From positions 248,001 through 312,000 of the forward strand of contig CAWGAE010000007.1 in the NCBI GenBank assembly GCA_963820395.1: a DNA stretch of 64,000 nucleotides. The letters run 5' to 3'. Shown in pieces: positions 61,914-64,000 of this stretch. The position numbers and the translations under genes are program-made. Source of the DNA: DATFVJ01 sp963820395 (GTDB taxonomy: Bacteria > Actinomycetota > Actinomycetes > Streptosporangiales > Streptosporangiaceae). A model generated the notes under the pieces. The model worked only from the letters and a program-made list of their open reading frames with translations, was not told where the DNA came from and did no database searches. Numbering within the stretch: position 1 is the first letter of the stretch; every line of letters begins with the position of its first letter.

Positions 61914-63071
61914 GGCTTCACGCGACGGGAAGAGCCTAGCAAAGGGCTCGACGTGATCCGCCTGGATCGACACCGGATGACGGTACACAGACTCGGTGAC
62001 CGCCGTGGTCTTGTGGCCGACGAGATGGCTGATCCGCTCGATTGACATCCCGTCGTCGCTGAGCAGCGAGACGAAGCTGTGCCTCAATTCGCGCGGCGTC
62101 CAGTCAGCGCCGATCCCAGCAGCCTGGGTGATCTTGATAAAGCCGCGCCGGACGTTGTGGTGGTCGAGTTGCGTGCCGACGTTCGAGCCGAACACGAGAT
62201 CGTTCTCCTGCCATAGCGCAGCTGCCGCTGCCCGGTCGCGGGCCTGCTGGAGCTTGAGCGCTCGCAGCGCTTCTACCGCGAGCGTCGGCAGTGCCAGGCG
62301 ACGCTTGCTCTTCTCAGTTTTCAATACCCCGCCGACCCGGACCGACCGGACGATGGAGATGGATGGCGGGACCGGGGGTGTCGCATCAGGCTGCCCGGTC
62401 AGGTCCACGTCGTCCCATGTGACGGGCCGCAATTCCTCGGTGCGGGCACCAACGAGCAGGGACAGCACGACGTACGCATACAGTCGGGTTCCGACAGCAG
62501 CGTCGAGCACAGCAACGGCTTCCGCCAGGTCCAGGCTTTTGCTCGGTCGTCCCGGCTTGCCCGCGACCCCCAGGTCAGCCAGCTTGACCGAGGCCGCCAC
62601 GTTCTTCACGACAAGGTCATCGGCATGACGGATGGCGCGCTCCAGAATCTGGTGGACCAACCGCAGTGAGCGGGCCGACAGATCGGCAGCCAGCGCCGCC
62701 AGCGTCGCCTCGACATCGCGCTTGGTCAGATCCCTGAGCTTAATGCGGCCGAGCCTGCGCTTCAGATGTACGGCCATGTGCGTGTAGTTCTCGCAGGTGG
62801 CAGGGCTCTTGCCGGTGAGGCAGTCTGCCAGCCAGTCATCGAGGCACATCCCTAGCGTGTAGATGGCGGACGAGCGGATGTTGCTGTCCAGTTCCGCCTG
62901 AAGATTCTTGATCTTGTCCTTGACCGCTTGCTTCGTCTGGCCGCTCACGACCTTGCGTAGCCGCTTGCCGTCTGGCCCGTACCCGAGGCTGATCGCGCCC
63001 CGGTAACACTGCCTCGCCTCGACCCAGTAGATCGCGTTGTCGCCACGTTCGCGCCGCTTTGCCTTGTTCAT
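61908..63071 (-). CDS. int: Tyrosine integrase, full length
   Basis: This 387-residue protein starts MNKAKRRERGDNAIYWVEAR with an N-terminal arm-binding domain. A SAM-like core-binding domain (SPATCENYTHMAVHLKRRLG) and a catalytic domain follow, with VGARTEELRPVTWDDVDL (Arg), DWTPRELRHSFVSLLSDDG (HxxR), HLVGHKTTAVTE (His) and SVYRHPV (Tyr). It should recombine at the adjacent tRNA-Pro. Its start overlaps the end of the excisionase gene by four bases. Confidence 0.9.
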   Translation of the reverse strand: MNKAKRRERGDNAIYWVEARQCYRGAISLGYGPDGKRLRKVVSGQTKQAVKDKIKNLQAELDSNIRSSAIYTLGMCLDDWLADCLTGKSPATCENYTHMAVHLKRRLGRIKLRDLTKRDVEATLAALAADLSARSLRLVHQILERAIRHADDLVVKNVAASVKLADLGVAGKPGRPSKSLDLAEAVAVLDAAVGTRLYAYVVLSLLVGARTEELRPVTWDDVDLTGQPDATPPVPPSISIVRSVRVGGVLKTEKSKRRLALPTLAVEALRALKLQQARDRAAAAALWQENDLVFGSNVGTQLDHHNVRRGFIKITQAAGIGADWTPRELRHSFVSLLSDDGMSIERISHLVGHKTTAVTESVYRHPVSIQADHVEPFARLFPSREAS

Positions 63072-63322
63072 GCGTGCAGCCTATGCGCGACCGGGGGGCG
63101 TATGCCCAGGTCAGGGGCATGTTCGTTCCTCCGGAACACTAACTTCCCTCCAGCTTGGGCCAGGAAGTCTTCGAGCTGATCCTTGGTGATCAAGCGCCTG
63201 CGGCCTACCTTGATCGAATTCAAGCGCTTCGTGCGCAGCAGGTCATAGATCAAGTCCCTGCTACAGCCGAGCATCGCGGCGGTCTCGTCAACTGAGTAGG
63301 CAACGCGCCCTTCGGGTTGCAT
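63068..63322 (-). CDS. xis: Excisionase-type helix-turn-helix protein
   Basis: The ATG at 63322 follows GAGGAGG and gives 84 residues. The HTH_17/AlpA fold is seen as YSVDETAAMLGCSRDLIYDL, LRTKRLNSIKVGRRRLITKD and QLEDFLAQAGG. The protein would bind the attachment site and steer the overlapping integrase toward excision. Gene order xis-int-tRNA is typical of actinobacterial integrative elements. Confidence 0.85.
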   Translation of the reverse strand: MQPEGRVAYSVDETAAMLGCSRDLIYDLLRTKRLNSIKVGRRRLITKDQLEDFLAQAGGKLVFRRNEHAPDLGIRPPVAHRLHA

Positions 63323-63439
63323 TGCGGCCTCCTCTTGGCCGACGGGAAGGCGGTAGGTAGTCGCCCTGAATGGCATTGGTGTCGGTGTCTGCGCAGGATG
63401 GGGTCGCAGTGCTGGTCGACTTCGGAGATCTCACTCAGC

Positions 63440-63490
63440 TCAAGAAGCTTGCGGAAATCTAGCTAAAACGAGATTGATCTTTACCTTCAT
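63440..63490 (-). other. 16-residue frame after a strong ribosome site
   Basis: AAGGAGG lies seven bases before an ATG that opens MKVKINLVLARFPQAS and stops. The ribosome site also lies at the end of the gene upstream (63487). It may be a leader peptide for the xis-int genes or a truncated gene. Confidence 0.3.
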
Positions 63491-64000
63491 GTTCGTGCCT
63501 CCTTCTCTTCGTCGGGCGGGACCTGGTCGAGCAGCTCGAAGTACGCCTTGTTAAGGGCGTCGAGGCCGCTCGGCCCCCACGCCGAGTCGCTGCGGTAGCT
63601 TTCCGGGATCGCGGTCCGGTCGGGCAGGAGCGGGACGTCGTAGAGTTTGGCGATCGCCTCCAGGTTGTCGTCCGAGAGCGTGAACGCCTCGTGGACCTTG
63701 ATGATCGCGGCGACCTTCGCGTACTGGCTGCGCGCGATGTATTCGCCTTCGATGACCCGGCCCCAACCGGCGACGACACCGATCACCCCGACCCCGTTGC
63801 CACCTTGCTGGTTGAGGTACAGCGCCAGCGTGTGCACGTCGAGGGCCATGTAGACCCCGCAGCCGCAGATCTCTTGCGGGCTCGGGATGGGGTGCTTCTC
63901 AGCAGGCATCCATCCGGGACTGGTGATCGCCTTCTTCAGGACAAGGACGCCTTCGGCAGCGGCCTGTGCGTCAGTCATCGCCACCAGGCGGTCCCGTTCC
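63487..64000 (-). CDS. Hypothetical mobile-element protein (5' end beyond window)
   Basis: The frame is open to the right edge (ERDRLVAMTDAQ precedes the first in-window ATG). It contains ICGCGVYMALDVHTLALYLN and VIGVVAGWGRVIEGEYIARS, then KVAAIIKVHEAFTLSDDNLE. The CxCGxY...VxGxVxxWGRVxE pattern occurs in a small actinobacterial domain of unknown role found near mobile-element genes. The visible part is 165 residues or more. Confidence 0.5.
   Translation of the reverse strand, partial: ERDRLVAMTDAQAAAEGVLVLKKAITSPGWMPAEKHPIPSPQEICGCGVYMALDVHTLALYLNQQGGNGVGVIGVVAGWGRVIEGEYIARSQYAKVAAIIKVHEAFTLSDDNLEAIAKLYDVPLLPDRTAIPESYRSDSAWGPSGLDALNKAYFELLDQVPPDEEKEART

Noticed and set aside
63370..63462. 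Plus-strand 30-codon frame (MALVSVSAQDGVAVLVDFGD)
   Set aside because: Composition is plausible, but it has no ribosome site and lies between two minus-strand genes of one operon.

Overview
The window is high-GC DNA from a filamentous actinobacterium (Streptomyces-, Streptosporangium- or Frankia-like). The signs are a near-textbook BldC, GC-biased codon third positions, many GTG starts with AGGAGG-type ribosome sites, a PatA-like phosphatidylinositol-mannoside acyltransferase, a WS/DGAT wax-ester/triacylglycerol synthase, GAF-ANTAR regulators and a STAS anti-sigma antagonist. It is an accessory, strongly eroded region: most transposases and many ordinary genes are truncated or frameshifted. 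Several frameshifts lie in short G or C runs, so some may be assembly errors. Layout 1-13 kb: transposase fragments, a secreted Gly/Trp/His-rich protein (1082-1342), small coupled ORFs, a PatA-like acyltransferase, a frameshifted DUF6308 gene, copy 1 of a repeated regulator/microprotein cassette (5448-6245), bldC with a perfect terminator hairpin, two abutting IS elements (6806-8419 and ISAzo13-like 8414-9697), further IS remnants, a group II intron tail and a STAS protein. 13-25 kb: a lipid block on the minus strand (WS/DGAT, acyl-CoA dehydrogenase remnant, KS-AT polyketide-synthase didomain without ACP), a duplication of the WS/DGAT 5' end fused to a MEDS/HATPase regulator, a CBM48 protein with a lysine-rich tail, a TetR regulator and a membrane-protein/CsbD pair. 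25-40 kb: a fragment of the DISARM helicase DrmA, transposase debris, a broken terC, hsp20, cassette copies 2 and 3 as inverted repeats around a small excisionase-led operon, tandem GAF-ANTAR genes and a large membrane protein. 40-44 kb: an IS1634-family element with 6-bp target duplication inside a serine recombinase gene, itself split by an IS5-family element. 44-64 kb: an integrated phage/ICE-like region with an HTH-aminoglycoside-phosphotransferase fusion, a TPR regulator lacking its HTH, a phage head protease-like protein, a pentapeptide-repeat membrane protein, an IS1380 element, a Toprim (Spo11-like) protein, a proteasome-beta-like hydrolase, a DNA methyltransferase fused to an Mrr-like nuclease domain, a serine recombinase, an array of GGCGAG motifs, a truncated RepA-like ATPase, and two tyrosine integrases converging on tRNA-Pro(GGG), the second with its own excisionase. 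The most interesting undescribed candidate is the three-copy cassette. It has a winged-helix regulator that appears leaderless, a 55-bp nested palindrome, and, divergently, a coupled pair of microproteins: one of 45-46 residues with a single membrane segment and one of 47-53 residues. Indels between the copies preserve the reading frames. Secondary candidates are the proteasome-like hydrolase near the methyltransferase-nuclease and the GGCGAG array.
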